64,000 nucleotides of DNA from Streptomyces sp. CC0208 (GCF_003443735.1 NZ_CP031969.1:1798001-1862000); one strand, 5' to 3'; counted from the stretch's first letter, positions 10,072 to 19,177 are shown. The notes: generated from the sequence alone by a model not told the origin. Translations and numbers: made by a program.

Positions 10072-11007
10072 TCACACGGGCGGTGCTTCGAAGAGCACGT
10101 CGGGGTCGTTGAACTGCTCCTTGGCGACCGACTCGCTCATCGGGTCGGCGGTGCCCCACTGGTCCTGGGTGACCGGGTCGTCGACGTCGTGCCGGCCCGG
10201 ATGCCACAGGTCCTCTTCGAGGACGGCGAGCTCGGTGGTGTACTCCACGGTGTTGCCGTGCGGGTCGTGGAAGTAGGAGAAGGTGTTGTCTCCCGCGAGG
10301 TGCCGGCCCGGCCCCCAGGTGAGGCGCGTTCCGGCCCGCAAGGCGCGGCCGGTGCCGCGCATGTACTCCTCCACCCCTCGCATCTCGAACGAGGCGTGGT
10401 GCAGGGAGACATGGGGGCCGCGCGCGATGGCGAAGGAGTGGTGCAGGGGGCTGCACCGCAGGAAGTACATGAGGTCGCCCATGTGCGTGGAGTACAGGGT
10501 GTCGGTGAGCCGGAAACCGAGGTGCTCGATGTAGAAGTCCCGCAGCCCCTCGGGATCCTGGGAGTTGACGACACAGTGCGAGAGGCGGACCGGAATCGCC
10601 TCACGTTCCTCGATCTTCCGGTGATCGCGGACGGCGACATCCGCGGAGACCTCGACGACCCGGCCGTCCGGGTCGAAGAAGCGGATGCCGTAGCCGCCGC
10701 CCGGTGTGTCCAAGGCTCGCGGCTCATGCACGAGCTGGACGCCCGCACGCCCGAGCCGTACCGCCAGTTCGTCCACGGCCTCCGGTGAGACGGCCCCGAA
10801 GGCCACCAGATCCATCCGCTTCCGCTCGTCCTTGCGGATGCGGACGACGTACTGCTCGGGGCTGCCCTCGGCGGCGAAGAACGCGAGACCGCTGTCGCCG
10901 GCGACCTCGGTCAGGCCCCAGGTGGTGCCGTAGAAGGCGCGCTGGGTCTCGAAGTCCGGTACGGCCAGGTCGACATGGCGCAAATGGGTGATGGGCTGGA
11001 AGGTCAC
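10072..11007 (-). CDS. Two-domain VOC / type I extradiol dioxygenase-like protein
   Basis: 311 residues made of two vicinal-oxygen-chelate modules, as in catechol 2,3-dioxygenases. The C-terminal module has the three expected metal ligands: His in RLSHCVVNS, His in SLHHASFEM and Glu in NTVEYTTE. This favours a ring-opening Fe(II) enzyme over a glyoxalase. It is the second gene of the minus-strand operon. The GTG start at 11007 overlaps the FAH gene stop by 4 bp, and the pairing of extradiol enzyme plus FAH hydrolase is typical of meta-cleavage pathways. The exact catechol is not deducible. Confidence 0.85.
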   Translation of the reverse strand: MTFQPITHLRHVDLAVPDFETQRAFYGTTWGLTEVAGDSGLAFFAAEGSPEQYVVRIRKDERKRMDLVAFGAVSPEAVDELAVRLGRAGVQLVHEPRALDTPGGGYGIRFFDPDGRVVEVSADVAVRDHRKIEEREAIPVRLSHCVVNSQDPEGLRDFYIEHLGFRLTDTLYSTHMGDLMYFLRCSPLHHSFAIARGPHVSLHHASFEMRGVEEYMRGTGRALRAGTRLTWGPGRHLAGDNTFSYFHDPHGNTVEYTTELAVLEEDLWHPGRHDVDDPVTQDQWGTADPMSESVAKEQFNDPDVLFEAPPV

Positions 11008-11966
11008 TGTCCGCTCCTGACGGTGTTGCGCTGCAGGCCCAGGCCCGTGATCTCGGACTCCACGACGTCGCCGGGCTTGAGGAAGACGCCCCAGTGCGCG
11101 CCGTTGCCGGCCGGTGAGCCGGTGAGCAGGAGGTCACCGGGGCGCAGGGTGGTGGTCGTGGAGACGTACGCGATGAGCCGTGGGATGTCGAAGATCATGT
11201 CCTTGGTGGACTCGTCCTGACGGACGACGCCGTTGTGCCGCAGGGTGATCCGCAGGTCGTTCGGGTCACCGACGAAGGCGGCCGGGACGAGGAAGGGCCC
11301 GGTCGGCAGGAAGGTGTCGGCGTTCTTGGCGGTGAACCAGTCCGTGCCGATGGCCTTGACGTCGGGGCGGTAGAGGCGGTCGCGGGTGGTGAGGTCGTTG
11401 CAGATCGTGTACGCGGCGACGTACGACATGGCGTCCTCGACCTGGATGTTCCTGCCCGACTTGCCGATGACCAGGGCGAGTTCGAGTTCCCAGTCGTGCT
11501 GTTCGCCGAGCTCGGGGAGCACGATGTCGTCGTAGGGTCCGCACATCGCGCGCGGCGAGCCGAGGAAGACGTACGGCACACCGCTGCGGATCCGCTCGTC
11601 CATCATCTTCTCGGCGTCGGCGCGGGCCTCCTCGGGCGTGGCGCCGTGCATGCTCTCCTTCTCCGCGGCGACCAGGTCCACCACGTGCTTGCGGTAGTTG
11701 GCGCCGCTCTGCAGGATCTGGCCCGGCTCGATCGGGGGCAGCACGTGCAGGGCGGTCAGGGGGTGCCAGGGACCATCGGCGGACCGGGCGAGTTCGTCCA
11801 GGCGGGGCAGCCAGTTGTCCCAGTCCTCGACGAGGGCGCGTACGGACGGCACCAGGTCGGACAGGTCGCGCACCCGCGCCCCGCTGACCAGGCCGGGGAA
11901 GGCGCCCGCACTGTTGCGGAACACGCCGAGCGCGAAGGGTCCGGTGTGGGTGAGTGGATCGGGCAC
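11004..11966 (-). CDS. Fumarylacetoacetate hydrolase (FAH) family protein
   Basis: 320 residues with the FAH catalytic domain in the C-terminal two thirds: GANYRKHV, then LPELGEQHDWELELALVIG (metal-binding Glu pair) and GYxxxND-like AAYTICNDLTTRD, ending GDVVESEITGLG. Members hydrolyse or decarboxylate acyl-pyruvates and oxo-acids after ring cleavage. First gene of the minus-strand operon, GTG start at 11966, divergent from the ABM gene at 12220. A second, distant FAH paralog closes the opposite operon at 17046. Confidence 0.88.
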   Translation of the reverse strand: MPDPLTHTGPFALGVFRNSAGAFPGLVSGARVRDLSDLVPSVRALVEDWDNWLPRLDELARSADGPWHPLTALHVLPPIEPGQILQSGANYRKHVVDLVAAEKESMHGATPEEARADAEKMMDERIRSGVPYVFLGSPRAMCGPYDDIVLPELGEQHDWELELALVIGKSGRNIQVEDAMSYVAAYTICNDLTTRDRLYRPDVKAIGTDWFTAKNADTFLPTGPFLVPAAFVGDPNDLRITLRHNGVVRQDESTKDMIFDIPRLIAYVSTTTTLRPGDLLLTGSPAGNGAHWGVFLKPGDVVESEITGLGLQRNTVRSGQ

Positions 11967-12219
11967 GGGCGGCTCTCCTCGTACGGGTGGGGTCGCCTTC
12001 GACGCTAGGCACCACGGAGAGACGGCGGAAATGGCCGTTCGCGATGCCTGCCATCATCGGGCCGCCCCTGCTGCCTGCAACGATGTGCGGCCCCACCGCG
12101 CGGCGGCTCCATCGGCGTACGGGATGGATGACGTCCTCCCTGCCGATGGCTCGATCCGTTGACCCCCGTACCCGCCGCCGATCAGGCTCGAAGCTCCCCA
12201 ACCACCCCGAGGAGCACAC
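11967..12219. promoter_or_regulatory. Divergent promoter region of the aromatic-type cluster
   Basis: 253 bp with no gene separates the two operons (minus from 11966, plus from 12220). It must carry both promoters. I see no strong palindrome, nor a clear LysR T-N11-A box that stands out from background. A GAGGAG site at 12209-12214 serves the GTG at 12220. The LysR regulator at 18194 is the best candidate to bind here. Confidence 0.45.
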
Positions 12220-12525
12220 GTGGTAGTCGAGCATGCCGAGCTGACCGTGGAGGCCGGCCGGGAAGAGGAGTTCCAGGAGGTCTTCGGCAAGGCCCGCGAG
12301 CTGCTCGCCGAGGCAGCCGGGTTCCGCTGGGCCGAGCTGCTGCGCTGCGAGGAGCGGCCGCGGACGTTTCTCCTGCTGGTCGGCTGGGAGTCGGTCGAGG
12401 CGCACACGGCCGGCTTCCGGGAGTCGGAGCGCTTCGCGCGCTGGCGCGCCCTTGTCGGGCCGTTCTTCACCGAGCCGCCGGCCGTCGAGCACTACCACGA
12501 ACTCGGCCCGCGTTTCAGCGGCTGA
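12220..12525 (+). CDS. Antibiotic biosynthesis monooxygenase (ABM) domain protein
   Basis: 101 residues, one dimeric alpha+beta-barrel ABM domain: VEHAELTVEAGREEEFQEVF, then GFRWAELLRCEERPRTFLLLVGWESVEAH and FRESERFARWRALVGPFF. Such small proteins act as cofactor-free monooxygenases on quinol-type aromatics or as degradation helpers. The GTG start has a GAGGAG site 6 bp upstream. It opens the plus-strand operon, 38 bp before the FAD monooxygenase, so it may oxidise the hydroxylated product of that enzyme. Confidence 0.85.
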   Translation: MVVEHAELTVEAGREEEFQEVFGKARELLAEAAGFRWAELLRCEERPRTFLLLVGWESVEAHTAGFRESERFARWRALVGPFFTEPPAVEHYHELGPRFSG

Positions 12526-12563
12526 CCGCTGCCCCCTTTCTTCTACGTTCGCAAGGATCGTTC

Positions 12564-13688
12564 ATGCCCGTACACAAGGTGCTCGTCGTCGGCGGCGGCA
12601 TCACTGGAAGCGTGCTCGCCCTCGCGCTCGCGCAGCGCGGTGCCGACGTCGAGCTCGTCGAGATCTCCCCCCAATGGTTCGGTGTGGGCCACGGCATCAC
12701 CCTCCAGGGCAACGCTCTCAAGGCGCTGCGCTCGGTGGGCGTGCTGGACCGGGTGCTGGCGCGGGCGGTGCCGTTCGACGTCCTTCGGCTCCTGCGTGCG
12801 GACGGCGAGCTCATCACGGAGTTGCCCACCCCCCACACCGGTGGGCCGGACCTGCCCGCGACGGCGGGGGCCCTGCGCCGCGACCTGCAGGACGCGTTGT
12901 GTGACGCCGTGTACACGCACGGCGTCACCGTCCGTCTCGGTCTGAGCGTCGAGCGCCTCGACCAGTCGCCCCGACACGTCGACGTGGCCTTCACGGACGG
13001 CTCCACCGGCCGCTACGACCTGGTGGTGGGCGCCGACGGCATCAACTCGGCCATGCGCTCCCTGATCGGGATCGTGGAGAAACCGCGCCCGGTCGGCATG
13101 TCGATCTTCCGTGTCGTCGCCGACCGCCCCGCCGAGATGGACTGCCACGAGGTGTACTACGGCGGCCCCCGCTACAAGGCCGGCTACAGCCCGATCTCCC
13201 CCGGTCAGTGCTACGCCTACCTGCTCGACAAGAACCTGGACGCATCCCTGGTCGGGCCGCGCGCCTCCCTCTCCCTCCTGCGCGAGCGCGGCGCCGGCTA
13301 CGGCGGCACCTGGGGCAAGATCATCGCGTCCCTGACCGACGACACCGCCGTCGACTACCGCTGGATTGAGGCGATTCTGGTCGACGGGCCGTGGCACCGG
13401 GGCCGCACGCTCGTCATCGGCGACGCCGCGCACGCCTGCCCGCCGCTGATCGCGCAGGGCGCGGCCATGTGCATGGAGGACGCCGTGCTCCTGGCCGAGC
13501 TGGTCACCGGGGAGGAGCCGTTGGAGAAGGCCCTCGACCACTTCATGTCCCGTCGGCTGCCACGTGTGCGGACGGTACTGGAGAACTCGCTGCAGCTGGC
13601 CGAGTGGGAGATCAACCCCGACACGCCGGGTGCCGATCCCGCGCGGATCATGTCGGAGACGCTCGACTCGCTGACGGCGGCGGCATGA
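12564..13688 (+). CDS. Class A FAD-dependent aromatic monooxygenase
   Basis: 374 residues of the p-hydroxybenzoate hydroxylase type. It has a dinucleotide loop VVGGGITG near the start, a DG motif in VVGADGINSAMR (about 150) and the GD motif in VIGDAAHACPPLIAQGAAMCMEDA (about 285). These enzymes hydroxylate a phenolic ring with NAD(P)H and O2. AAGGA at 12553-12557 supports the ATG at 12564. The stop overlaps the next ATG. It probably makes the (di)hydroxylated ring that the extradiol enzyme opens; the natural substrate is unknown. Confidence 0.9.
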   Translation: MPVHKVLVVGGGITGSVLALALAQRGADVELVEISPQWFGVGHGITLQGNALKALRSVGVLDRVLARAVPFDVLRLLRADGELITELPTPHTGGPDLPATAGALRRDLQDALCDAVYTHGVTVRLGLSVERLDQSPRHVDVAFTDGSTGRYDLVVGADGINSAMRSLIGIVEKPRPVGMSIFRVVADRPAEMDCHEVYYGGPRYKAGYSPISPGQCYAYLLDKNLDASLVGPRASLSLLRERGAGYGGTWGKIIASLTDDTAVDYRWIEAILVDGPWHRGRTLVIGDAAHACPPLIAQGAAMCMEDAVLLAELVTGEEPLEKALDHFMSRRLPRVRTVLENSLQLAEWEINPDTPGADPARIMSETLDSLTAAA

Positions 13689-14698
13689 CCACGGCGAGCA
13701 CCCCTGTCGTCGACGTCCACGGCCACCTGGCCGTGCCCGCCGCCGACGCGCTGTGCGCGGGGCAGTCCGGCCTGGCCGCCGAACTGGCTGCCGAGCAACG
13801 CGCCCACAGCCCTCAGTCGCTGGCCGCCAACAGGGCTCAGCTCCAGTCGCTCGGGCCAAGGCTCACGGACGTGGGCTCGCGCCTCGCCGATCTCGACGCG
13901 ATGGGCGTCGACATCCAGGTGGTCGGCCCGATGCCGATGCACCACTACTGGGCGGACGCGGACCTCGCCGCACGGCTGGCCCGCACGGTCAACCAGACGG
14001 TCGCGGAGCACTGCGCCGAGGCGCCCGAGCGGCTGTACGGCCTTGGTACGGTGCCGCTCCAGCATCCGGACCTGGCGGTGGCGCTGCTGGACGAGGCGGT
14101 CACCGAGTACGGGTTGTACGGCATCAGCGTCTCCACGACCGTGAACGGCCGGGAGTTGGCCGACCAGGCCCACGACGAGGTGTGGCGGAAGGCCGAGGAA
14201 GTCGGCGCGGTGGTCTTCGTGCACCCATGGGGGTGCTCACTCGGCGAGCGGCTCGCCACGCAGTACCTCGGGAACACGGTCGGACAGCCGGTCGAGACCA
14301 CCGTGGCCCTCTCCCGTCTGATCTTCACAGGCGTCCTGGACCGCTTCCCCCGGCTGAAGCTCGTCGCCGCGCACGGCGGCGGCTATCTGCCGACGTACAT
14401 CGGGCGCTCCGACCACGCCTGGCACGTACGGCCGGACGCCCGCGGGTGCGCCGATCCGCCGAGCGCCTATCTGCGGCGGATGTGGTTCGACGCGCTCGTC
14501 TACACCCCGCGCGCTCTGCGCCACCTGGTCGAGGAGGTGGGCGCCGACCGGGTCGTCCTCGGCACGGACCACCCCTTCGACATGGGCGTCGACGATCCGG
14601 TGGCCCGGCTGGACGCCGCCGGGCTGCCGGAGGCCGAACGTGCCGCGATCGCCGGGGGCAACGCTCTCGATCTGCTGCTGAAAGGACGCACCCGATGA
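13685..14698 (+). CDS. ACMSD-like amidohydrolase (probable decarboxylase)
   Basis: 337 residues of the amidohydrolase_2 superfamily. Metal-ligand positions are complete: H12 and H14 in DVHGHL, a His in VFVHPWG, a His in AAHGGGYLP and an Asp in LGTDHPFDMG. This family includes aminocarboxymuconate semialdehyde decarboxylase and gamma-resorcylate decarboxylase, which remove CO2 from aromatic or muconate acids with a metal. The HGGGYLPTY loop favours the ACMSD branch. ATG overlaps the monooxygenase stop (ATGA), and the stop overlaps the next ATG, so it is firmly in the operon. Confidence 0.88.
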   Translation: MTTASTPVVDVHGHLAVPAADALCAGQSGLAAELAAEQRAHSPQSLAANRAQLQSLGPRLTDVGSRLADLDAMGVDIQVVGPMPMHHYWADADLAARLARTVNQTVAEHCAEAPERLYGLGTVPLQHPDLAVALLDEAVTEYGLYGISVSTTVNGRELADQAHDEVWRKAEEVGAVVFVHPWGCSLGERLATQYLGNTVGQPVETTVALSRLIFTGVLDRFPRLKLVAAHGGGYLPTYIGRSDHAWHVRPDARGCADPPSAYLRRMWFDALVYTPRALRHLVEEVGADRVVLGTDHPFDMGVDDPVARLDAAGLPEAERAAIAGGNALDLLLKGRTR

Positions 14699-15663
14699 GC
14701 CTCGGTCCCATAGAGGAAGAGCTCGCCAAGGCCCGTTCCGCCTACCGCAACTGGGGCCGCTGGGGCGAGGACGACGTACTGGGCACCCTCAACTTCATCG
14801 ACGACGCGATCCGCGCCCACGCGGCGGGACTGGTCCGCCGGGGCCGGTCGCTCTCACTCGCCCTGGAGTTCAACGAGAACGGCCCGCAGCGTGGATTCCG
14901 CGGCCGGATCAACCCGGTCCACTACATGAAGGACACCGGCTCCGACGCGGCCGCCGGCACGCAGGGCTTCCCGCACGGGTTCGGCGGCGCCGACGACCAC
15001 GTGGTCATGCCTCTCCAGGCCTCCACCCAGTGGGACGGGCTCGGCCACATCTACGACAACAAGCAGGCATGGAACGGCCGTCCGTGCACCATCGTGAGCG
15101 GCGACGGCGACTCGGTCACCGGCATCGAGCACATGAGGGAAGCCTTCACCGGGCGCGGTGTCCTGCTGGACGTGGGCCGCGCGGTCGGCGACGAGCACGG
15201 GGAACTCCCCGACGGATTCCCCATCCTGGAGGAGCATCTGCGCGCCACCATCGAGGCGCAGGGCGCGACCTCCACCGTCCGCCGCGGCGACCTCGTCCTC
15301 GTGCGCACGGGCCAGATGGGCCGCGTGAGGCGGCTGGGCGAGTGGGGCGGCTACGCGGCCGGTGACGCCCCTGGCCTCTCCTTCACCACCCTCGGCTGGC
15401 TGCACCGCACCGAGATAGGGGCGATCGCCTCCGACACCTGGGGACTGGAGGTGCGTCCCTACGAATTCGCCGAACCCGCCATGTCCCCGCTGCACCAGAT
15501 CGCGATCCCGAACATGGGCCTTCCGCTGGGCGAGATGTGGGACCTGGAGGCACTGGCCGAGGACTGCGCGGCCGACGGCGTCTACGAGTTCCTGCTGGTC
15601 GCCGCTCCGCTGCCGGTCACCGGCGCGGTCGGCGCGCCCGTCAACCCGATCGCGATCAAGTGA
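14695..15663 (+). CDS. Cyclase-family (kynurenine formamidase/isatin hydrolase-like) metal hydrolase
   Basis: 322 residues of the PF04199 cyclase family. The longer subfamily signature is present: LQASTQWDGLGHIYD followed by YNG-like AWNGR, where Asp and His bind the metal, and later GAIASDTWGLEVRP and SPLHQIAIPNMG. Relatives open amide or lactone rings in tryptophan, isatin and other aromatic pathways. AAAGGA at 14681 supports the ATG at 14695. The stop overlaps the GTG of the following oxidase. The substrate is unknown, but the family fits hydrolysis of a ring made earlier in the route. Confidence 0.88.
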   Translation: MSLGPIEEELAKARSAYRNWGRWGEDDVLGTLNFIDDAIRAHAAGLVRRGRSLSLALEFNENGPQRGFRGRINPVHYMKDTGSDAAAGTQGFPHGFGGADDHVVMPLQASTQWDGLGHIYDNKQAWNGRPCTIVSGDGDSVTGIEHMREAFTGRGVLLDVGRAVGDEHGELPDGFPILEEHLRATIEAQGATSTVRRGDLVLVRTGQMGRVRRLGEWGGYAAGDAPGLSFTTLGWLHRTEIGAIASDTWGLEVRPYEFAEPAMSPLHQIAIPNMGLPLGEMWDLEALAEDCAADGVYEFLLVAAPLPVTGAVGAPVNPIAIK

Positions 15664-17042
15664 GCAGCCCAGTGAGCACCCACCGTTTCTCCGGCACTCT
15701 CCACCTCCCCGGCGACGAGGACTTCGATGAGGCGTGCTTCGGCAGGGTCTTCAACGCCCGCCGCCCGTACGACCGGACGCCCGCCGCCGTACTGAAGGCC
15801 GCCACCGAACAGGACGTCGTCGAGGGCGTACGACTGGCCCTGCGTCGTGGCTGGCAGGTCGCCGTCCGCTCCGGCGGACACAGCTGGGCGGCCTGGTCGG
15901 TACGGCAGGACGCGCTGCTGATCGATCTCGGGAACTTCCGCGAGATGGCGTACGACCCGCAGACCGGCATCGTGACAGCGACGCCCAGCGTGAAGGGCGG
16001 CGACGAACTCAACCCGTACCTCGCCGAGGCCGGGCGCTTCTTCAACGGCGGGCACTGCCCCTCCGTCGGCATCGGCGGCTTCCTGCTCCAGGGCGGTCAG
16101 GGCTGGAACGCGCGCGGCTGGGGCTGGGCGGCGGAGAACATCGTGGCGATCGACGTCGTCACGGCCGAGGGCGAACTCGTGCGTGCCGACGAGACGCAGA
16201 ACAGTGACCTGCTCTGGGCGGCGCGCGGCGCCGGGCCCGGGTTCTTCGGAGTCGTCACGCGCTTCCATCTGCGCACCCGCCCCCTGCCGAGGCACCTGGC
16301 GCACACCGTCCACGCCTACCCGCTGGACCTCTTCGACGAGGTCATGACCTGGCTGCAGGGCATGCACCACACGGTGTCGGACCTGGTGGAGATCGTCGCC
16401 GTCACGCAGACGCCACCGGGCGCGGAGGAACCGGTGCTCCTGGTCACGGGCGTGTCGATGACCGACACCCCCGAGCAGGCCGCCGATGCCCTGGCCCCGC
16501 TGCACGCCAACCCGTACGCCGACCGGGCCCTGTTCCGCGTCGAAGCGCAGCCCACCACGCCGGCCGAGCAACTCGCGGGTCAGCGCACCGCCAACCCCGA
16601 GGGCCACCGCTACCTCGTCGACAACGCCTGGTTGACCGGGCCCGCCGACGAGGTCGTCCCGGCGATGCGCAGGGCGTTCACCGAGCAACCCACCCGGCAG
16701 ACCTTCACCATCTGGTTCTCCATGGCGCCACTGCGTGAACTGCCCGACATGGCTTTCTCGTTGCAGTCGGAGATCTACTGCGCGACGTACGTGATCCACG
16801 ACGAGCCGGAGCGGGACGCGGAGCTGCGGGCCTGGCTGGACGAGGCGATGAGGGCACTGCAGCCGGTCACCGTGGGCCAGTACCTCGGGGACTCCGACCT
16901 GACCGTACGGCAGTTGAAGTTCATGGGTGACGAGCAGTGGCGCAGGCTCCAGGAGATCCGCGACGTACGCGATCCCAAGGGCCTGTTCGTGGGCTACCTG
17001 AGCGCAGGTTCTGTCACCAACACCAACCACTGGGAGCAGTGA
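15660..17042 (+). CDS. Berberine bridge-type FAD-linked oxidase
   Basis: 460 residues with the vanillyl-alcohol-oxidase FAD fold (about 35-200) and the C-terminal BBE motif ending GYLSAGSVTNTNHWEQ. Both attachment sites for bicovalent FAD are visible: His in RSGGHSWAAW and Cys in GGHCPSVGIGG. No signal peptide, so a cytoplasmic oxidase that uses O2. Start taken as the GTG overlapping the previous stop (GTGA); a second GTG 12 bp later is possible. Member of the plus-strand aromatic operon, just before the second FAH gene. Confidence 0.87.
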   Translation: MSSPVSTHRFSGTLHLPGDEDFDEACFGRVFNARRPYDRTPAAVLKAATEQDVVEGVRLALRRGWQVAVRSGGHSWAAWSVRQDALLIDLGNFREMAYDPQTGIVTATPSVKGGDELNPYLAEAGRFFNGGHCPSVGIGGFLLQGGQGWNARGWGWAAENIVAIDVVTAEGELVRADETQNSDLLWAARGAGPGFFGVVTRFHLRTRPLPRHLAHTVHAYPLDLFDEVMTWLQGMHHTVSDLVEIVAVTQTPPGAEEPVLLVTGVSMTDTPEQAADALAPLHANPYADRALFRVEAQPTTPAEQLAGQRTANPEGHRYLVDNAWLTGPADEVVPAMRRAFTEQPTRQTFTIWFSMAPLRELPDMAFSLQSEIYCATYVIHDEPERDAELRAWLDEAMRALQPVTVGQYLGDSDLTVRQLKFMGDEQWRRLQEIRDVRDPKGLFVGYLSAGSVTNTNHWEQ

Positions 17043-17045
17043 GGC

Positions 17046-18002
17046 ATGCGTTTCGCGACATACGAGTACGAGGGCGTGGAGCGCGCCGGTGTGGTCCGGG
17101 ACGGGGTGGTGCACCCGCTTCCCGAGCAGGTCACCGTCCTGACGCTGGTCGAGCAGGAGGCCTTGTACGCCGCGGGGGCCGAAGCGCTCAGCGCCGCCAG
17201 CGAGCTGACGGTGGCCCAGGTGCGGCTTCTGCCGCCGCTGAAGCCGCCGTCCATCCGGGACTTCGTCGGTTTCGAGGCACACATCGAAGGGGTGTCCAAA
17301 TCGCTGGACGGTCTGGAGCACGTTCCGCAGGAGTGGTACCGGGCGCCGAACTTCTACTTCACCAACCCGCACGCGGCATACGGCGCGCACGACGACGTAC
17401 CCGTTCCCGCGGGCTGTTCGGTTCTCGACTTCGAGCTGGAGGTCGGGGCGGTCATCGGTCGCAGCGGACGCGACCTCACGCCTGAGCAGGCGCGCGAGCA
17501 CATCGTCGGCTACCTCGTCTTCAACGACTGGTCGGCGCGCGACCTGCAGAAACCGGAGAAGAACCTGGGCCTCGGCTTCTCCAAGGGCAAGGACTTCGCG
17601 AACACGCTCGGCCCGTACCTGGTCACCGCCGACGAGGTGGAGGACCGGCGCGACCCGGACGGCTTCCTGGACCTGGAGATGACCGTCACCCTCAACGGCG
17701 AGCTGATCGGCCGGGACACCCTCGCCAACGTCTCCTGGACTTTCGAGGAGATGATCGCCTACGCCAGCCGGGACGCCTGGGTGCGCCCCGGGGACGTCCT
17801 CGGCTCGGGCACGTGCGGCTGGGGCGCGCTCGCGGAGCACTGGGGACGCCTGGGGGAGCGCACCCCGCCGCCGCTCACGCCCGGCGATGAGGTGGAGCTG
17901 ACCGTGGAGCGGCTGGGGACGCTGCGCAACCAGGTCGTTCCGGGGCGCGCGGACGTCTACCTCCCGCGAGCGAGGAAGCGGGGGCGGACGCCCCGACCCT
18001 AG
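17046..18002 (+). CDS. Fumarylacetoacetate hydrolase (FAH) family protein
   Basis: 318 residues with the FAH fold: RDFVGFEAHI, FYFTNPHAAYG, LDFELEVGAVIG (metal Glu residues), GYLVFNDWSARDLQ and VRPGDVLGSGTCGWG. It differs clearly from the FAH at 11004 (longer N-terminal module, different signature spacing), closer to 2-hydroxyhepta-diene-dioate or acylpyruvase branches. Starts 3 bp after the oxidase stop and ends the plus-strand operon, followed by a strong terminator. Likely cleaves a ring-fission product. Confidence 0.88.
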   Translation: MRFATYEYEGVERAGVVRDGVVHPLPEQVTVLTLVEQEALYAAGAEALSAASELTVAQVRLLPPLKPPSIRDFVGFEAHIEGVSKSLDGLEHVPQEWYRAPNFYFTNPHAAYGAHDDVPVPAGCSVLDFELEVGAVIGRSGRDLTPEQAREHIVGYLVFNDWSARDLQKPEKNLGLGFSKGKDFANTLGPYLVTADEVEDRRDPDGFLDLEMTVTLNGELIGRDTLANVSWTFEEMIAYASRDAWVRPGDVLGSGTCGWGALAEHWGRLGERTPPPLTPGDEVELTVERLGTLRNQVVPGRADVYLPRARKRGRTPRP

Positions 18003-18017
18003 ACCGTCGAGCTGTGT

Positions 18018-18052
18018 GGGGCCAGTGCCCAGCTGTTTCGGGCACTGGCCCC
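18018..18052. terminator. Hairpin terminator after the aromatic-type plus operon
   Basis: A perfect 13-bp stem (18018-18030 with 18040-18052) and a 9-nt loop start 15 bp past the FAH stop. It separates the catabolic operon from the LysR gene. Confidence 0.85.
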
Positions 18053-18193
18053 TTGACGTGCGGGTATGGCTTCGCCGAATGGCTCTCATCGCATCTTGGT
18101 GAAGGTTCGACCCCACTCTTTTCCGGACCGCAATATGGTGGTTACGCTCCCGATTCACCGATGCTTCAACGACGTGGCCGGAAGGGGACATCC

Positions 18194-19177
18194 GTGAGCC
18201 TGGGAGCGATCGATCTCAATCTTCTGCTTGCGCTGGAAGCGCTCCTGGAGGAGAAGAACGTCACCCACGCCGGTGTGCGCCTGTGCACCAGCCAGTCGGG
18301 GATGAGCGGCTCGCTGGCCCGGCTGCGCCGGCACTTCAACGACGAGCTGCTGGTGCGGGTAGGCCGGGAGTACGAGCTGACGCCGCTCGCCGAACGGCTG
18401 CTGCCGCTCGTCCAGGCGTCCCTGCACAAGGCGGAGGAGGCGCTGTCACTGACCCGGCACTTCGATCCGGAGCACAGTCGGCAGCGCTTCTCGGTGGTGA
18501 TGTCGGACTACGTGATGACGGTGTTCGTGGAGCCGCTGCTGCGGGTGATCGCGCAGGAGGCGCCAGGCGTCCGCATCGACTTCCATCCCATCGTGGACGG
18601 GCAGCTGGAGACGGAGACGCACCTGCGGTGCCACGACCTGATGATCGTGCCGCTCGGCTACCAGATCCCAGGGGTGAGCGAGGCCGTGATGCACGACCGG
18701 TTCGTCTGTCTGGTCGACCCGGACAACCCGCGACTCGTGGACGGGCGGCTCGGTCTGCGGGACCTCGCGGAGATGCCGCACGCCGCGTGCTCGATCGGCA
18801 GGGGCAACACGCCCGTCGGCCGTCAGCTGGAGACCCTCGGCATCACCCCGAAGGTGCAGGTCAGCACACCTGGCTTCAGCGTCCTGCCGTTCCTGGTCAG
18901 CGGCACCGATCTGGTCACTCTGGTGCCGGAACGGCTCGCCCGCCGCTATGAAGGCTTCGCGCGCTGTGTCGCCGTCCCCACGCCGTTCCCCGACGTACCG
19001 CTGGTCGAGGCCATGCACTGGCACAACAACCGGCACGCGGACCCCGCGCACCGCTGGCTGCGCGAGACCGTACGCAAGGTCGGCGCCTCGCTGGACGAGC
19101 CGCTGGACCAGGAGATCACCGCCGTTGATACCACCCATGCCGAACATCCGTTTCCGGAGCTCAGCTCGGCTTTCTAG
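18194..19177 (+). CDS. LysR-family transcriptional regulator (NodD/NahR-like)
   Basis: 327 residues. N-terminal HTH (about 1-65): GAIDLNLLLALEALLEEKNVTHAG, then SQSGMSGSLARLRRHFNDELLVRVGREYELT. The rest is a substrate-binding domain (about 90-300). The opening DLNLL pattern and the FND-LLVR wing are those of the NodD/NahR/LinR group, which respond to aromatics. The GTG start at 18194 has AAGGGGA at 18182-18188. It lies just past the aromatic operon terminator and is the likely activator of that cluster, followed 38 bp later by an SDR gene on the same strand. Confidence 0.9.
   Translation: MSLGAIDLNLLLALEALLEEKNVTHAGVRLCTSQSGMSGSLARLRRHFNDELLVRVGREYELTPLAERLLPLVQASLHKAEEALSLTRHFDPEHSRQRFSVVMSDYVMTVFVEPLLRVIAQEAPGVRIDFHPIVDGQLETETHLRCHDLMIVPLGYQIPGVSEAVMHDRFVCLVDPDNPRLVDGRLGLRDLAEMPHAACSIGRGNTPVGRQLETLGITPKVQVSTPGFSVLPFLVSGTDLVTLVPERLARRYEGFARCVAVPTPFPDVPLVEAMHWHNNRHADPAHRWLRETVRKVGASLDEPLDQEITAVDTTHAEHPFPELSSAF

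Noticed and set aside
10072..11007. Simple glyoxalase or bleomycin-resistance protein
   Set aside because: Two VOC modules with the extradiol metal-ligand pattern and a coupled FAH gene fit a ring-cleaving dioxygenase better.
15582..18191. Open frame of 869 codons on the minus strand
   Set aside because: It lies opposite the BBE oxidase and FAH genes, which show clear motifs; the antisense frame shows none.
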